Shown here one piece after another: positions 22,134 through 24,024 of a stretch of DNA of 24,024 nucleotides. Position 1 is the first letter of the stretch, and each line of letters opens with the position of its first letter. The DNA lies in NCBI GenBank assembly GCA_903910495.1, contig CAIVZW010000400.1, positions 1 through 24,024 of the forward strand. Reading direction: 5' to 3'. Source of the stretch: an uncultured beta proteobacterium. Its GTDB lineage: Bacteria; Pseudomonadota; Gammaproteobacteria; Burkholderiales; Rhodocyclaceae. The notes below the pieces were generated by a model, which was given only the letters and a program-made list of their open reading frames with translations, did no database searches and was not told the DNA's origin. The translations under genes were made by a program, and so were the position numbers.

Positions 22134-23659
22134 GGCCTGTCCGGAAAATAACGTTCGCAGAACCCGCAGCCGCGTTGCGGCAGCCACTCGGGTATCCGGT
22201 AGAAACGCTCGCGAATGCGCGTCAGTACCCGCTCATGATACGCGGGATAGTTGAAGCCCTGACCGAGAACCAGCCAGTAGCGCGCCCCGTACAGTTCGAA
22301 CTCGCGCAGATCGACCTGGCGGAAATACGCCGCGTAGTCGTCCGGCCGGGGCTCGTTTTTGCGCAGGATCAGTACATTGCGCCCGTCCTGGGCGCGCCAG
22401 TCGGTGATGAAATCGTCCTGCCGCGCGTAGATGGAGCCCTCGCCGAAGACGGCGAACGGGCGGTTGGCGTTATAGGCCAGGGTTGCCGCCGGCGAATAGC
22501 CTTCCATGGCGAACAGATAATCCCCGGCGTAGGGCTGCAACTGCGCCAGCAACTCGTCGGCGCGCACGGTGAGCACGATGCCGTCGTAGAGCCGGCTCTT
22601 CTTCCAGGTGTCTAGCGGCAAGGCGACGATCAGCATGAACGCCAGCACATGCAGCACGGCAAATACCGCCGACCACTTCAGTAGCCGGTTCAGAATAGCC
22701 TGCGGCAGGGCCATGGCCGCCAGAACGGCGAGCAGTGGAATGAACGAAACCATCCAGTGCAGACCGACGGGACGCCACAGGGACATCAGCGCGAACAGCA
22801 GCAGCGGCACCAGCATCAGCCAGAAAGCCGCCCCCGCATCGGCATTGCGGCGCACGGCGTCACGCACGTAGCGCCGTTGCCGCCAGAGTTCGAAGAGCAC
22901 CCACGGCGTCGCCAGGTAGAGCAGCGAAGCGATGTACAGACCCGGCTGGGTCCATGACAGGCCGGCCGCATCGTGGCGATTGATGAAATTGAAAAGAATA
23001 TTGACCCAGCAATGGCCGCTATTCCACCACAGGTTGTAGATCGGCGCCGGGAGCGCCGCCAGCAGCAGCATGACAAAGCCCGCCCGGCGACCGGCGTCGC
23101 GCCGGACCAGCAGCGCATGTACCAGATAAGCCAGGCCGAGCAGCGCGGCGAAGTACTTGCCGAGAAAGGCCAGGCCAAGCAAGGCACCGGCGACGGCATG
23201 CCAGAGCAGCGCACGCCGGGATTGCGGCTCGCTGCGCAAGGCCGCCACATAGGCCAGCATGGAAAGCATGGAAAACAGGATCACCGGCGAATCGGTGGTG
23301 ATCAGCACGTTCCACACATTGACCGGTTGCAGCAGGACCAGTAGCGCGGCCATGCGTGCACGTTCGACACCCTGCGGACGGACCAGCCACCAGCCGCCCC
23401 AGGCCAGAACCAGCGGCAGCAGCAGAGCCGGAAGGCGCAGCACCCATTCGGCACGGGAGATGGCGAGCAGCCCGCCCAGCCACCAGCCGACCATCGGCGG
23501 ATGATCGTAGTAACCACCGGCCAGGTGCTCGCCCCAGAAAACGAAATAAGCCTCGTCGCCGGTCATCGGCAGCACCGCGGAAAACCACAGGCGGAAGGCG
23601 ACCAGCGCCAGCAGCCAGAACCAGGGCGAGAGCGAAGGGGGAAAATTAAGTGTTTTCAA
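22130..23659 (-). CDS. ArnT/PMT-like family 39 glycosyltransferase
   Basis: 509 residues, inner membrane, with about 11-12 hydrophobic segments followed by a soluble C-terminal part (about 380-509). The first periplasmic loop carries the GT-C motif: LPMTGDEAYFVFWGEHLAGG (30-49) with D35-E36, then YYDHPPMVGWW (50-60), as in ArnT and bacterial PMT_2 proteins. GKYFAALLGLAYLVHALL is another typical segment. Such enzymes move a sugar from a polyprenyl-phosphate carrier to lipid A, glycans or proteins. The start is a TTG (23659-23657), needed to include the first helix; no ATG is available before residue 32. It overlaps the upstream ORF by 14 bases and the downstream UbiA-like gene by 4, so the three are likely coupled. 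Donor and acceptor are unknown. Confidence 0.87.
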   Translation of the reverse strand: MKTLNFPPSLSPWFWLLALVAFRLWFSAVLPMTGDEAYFVFWGEHLAGGYYDHPPMVGWWLGGLLAISRAEWVLRLPALLLPLVLAWGGWWLVRPQGVERARMAALLVLLQPVNVWNVLITTDSPVILFSMLSMLAYVAALRSEPQSRRALLWHAVAGALLGLAFLGKYFAALLGLAYLVHALLVRRDAGRRAGFVMLLLAALPAPIYNLWWNSGHCWVNILFNFINRHDAAGLSWTQPGLYIASLLYLATPWVLFELWRQRRYVRDAVRRNADAGAAFWLMLVPLLLFALMSLWRPVGLHWMVSFIPLLAVLAAMALPQAILNRLLKWSAVFAVLHVLAFMLIVALPLDTWKKSRLYDGIVLTVRADELLAQLQPYAGDYLFAMEGYSPAATLAYNANRPFAVFGEGSIYARQDDFITDWRAQDGRNVLILRKNEPRPDDYAAYFRQVDLREFELYGARYWLVLGQGFNYPAYHERVLTRIRERFYRIPEWLPQRGCGFCERYFPDRP

Positions 23660-23855
23660 CGCAGAGGCAGTCGGAATTGGGTTCCTTGCCGCCGCGCAGG
23701 ATGACGTGATAATCCTCGTTGCCCGCCGTCGACACTATGGCCGAATGCCCACCCTTGGTCACGGACAGGAAGTGATGCGGCGGCTGCGCGGCACGGATGG
23801 CGTCAATGGCGATCCTGACGTTGCCGTCGTTATTCGGCTTGCTTTGCAGGGTCAT
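23646..23855 (-). CDS. Free-standing fragment of class I DAHP synthase (AroG/AroF-like)
   Basis: 69 residues. From position 9 on it follows the middle of class I 3-deoxy-7-phosphoheptulonate synthase: NDGNVRIAIDAIRAAQPPHH, FLSVTKGGHSAIVSTAGNED, then YHVILRGGKEPNSD. The PEP-binding Lys of SVTK and Arg of ILRGGK are kept. The intact enzyme is about 350 residues. Here neither the N-terminal half nor the C-terminal third exists, and the flanking 169 bases have no DAHP-synthase frames. The ORF has its own ATG and GAGGA 6 nt upstream, plus TAGAAT further up, so it looks expressible. It ends CLCVENT in a 14-base overlap with the glycosyltransferase start. It cannot be an active synthase alone. It is either a gene remnant or a domestic leader/regulatory peptide. 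Confidence 0.75.
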   Translation of the reverse strand: MTLQSKPNNDGNVRIAIDAIRAAQPPHHFLSVTKGGHSAIVSTAGNEDYHVILRGGKEPNSDCLCVENT

Positions 23856-23893
23856 GAAACATCCTCGGGTACAGCAGGGAATGATTCTACTCG

Positions 23894-23899
23894 AATAAG
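23894..23899 (-). promoter_or_regulatory. Possible -10 box upstream of the DAHP-synthase fragment
   Basis: On the minus strand TAGAAT appears about 40 bases before the ATG at 23855. TTAATC lies 17 bp further upstream and is a poor -35. It would drive the fragment, the glycosyltransferase and the UbiA-like gene as one unit. Confidence 0.35.
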
Positions 23900-24024
23900 C
23901 ATTCAGGATTAACAGCGCAGCAGTTTCGCCGCGCAGGACGATAACAGCCGTGCAAGATCATCAACAAGGCCTGGCGATTTGCCGGTATGGCGCGTCTTCG
24001 TCTATGCCGTTCCGCCGACGGTCA

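Overview
The window reads as chromosomal DNA of a GC-rich betaproteobacterium. The grounds are a DUF1631 protein, an RhlE-type helicase next to it, PduO-type cobalamin adenosyltransferase, REP-like repeats and the general codon style. A Rhodocyclales-like host is my inference and nothing in the window proves it.

Left third (1 to about 9,600) is accessory and mosaic. It opens with the 3' end of a BtuF-like cobalamin-binding protein, then tRNA-Arg(CCG) with its terminator. An IS256-family element follows directly, then a broken DUF3223 remnant. Next come a beta-alanine:pyruvate-type class III aminotransferase (minus), an AT-rich lipoprotein made of a seven-bladed WD40 propeller plus a caspase-like peptidase, a degenerate tRNA-like fragment, a divergent pyrroline-5-carboxylate-reductase-like protein (minus) and an AT-rich HpcH/HpaI-type aldolase. 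Base composition changes sharply from gene to gene here, which suggests several separate acquisitions.

Middle (about 9,600 to 20,020) looks like ordinary, tightly packed chromosome. It holds a secreted EF-hand-like protein, an overlapping ugpB-ugpQ pair (minus), a membrane protein with an internal duplication, a small lipoprotein, a DHH phosphoesterase, DUF1631, rhlE, a PP2C-type phosphatase preceded by an uncatalogued 40-residue ORF (both minus), and cobalamin adenosyltransferase.

Right part (about 20,020 to 24,024) mixes repeats with genes. An inverted REP pair is followed by a HicB-like antitoxin whose 5' end has been replaced by a dispersed repeat encoding VRPEPVEG. A second, partial copy of the 3' end of the adenosyltransferase gene comes next, then a 14-bp perfect palindrome. 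On the minus strand lie a coupled pair, a GT39/ArnT-like glycosyltransferase and a UbiA-family polyprenyl-phosphate phosphoribosyltransferase. These are preceded by, and overlap, a 69-codon ORF that is a free-standing piece of DAHP synthase.

The observations I rate highest are the WD40-caspase lipoprotein, the isolated DAHP-synthase piece, the HicB/repeat fusion, the duplicated adenosyltransferase tail, the FPPF-repeat membrane protein and the 40-residue ORF upstream of the phosphatase. No CRISPR array, rRNA gene or phage module is visible.
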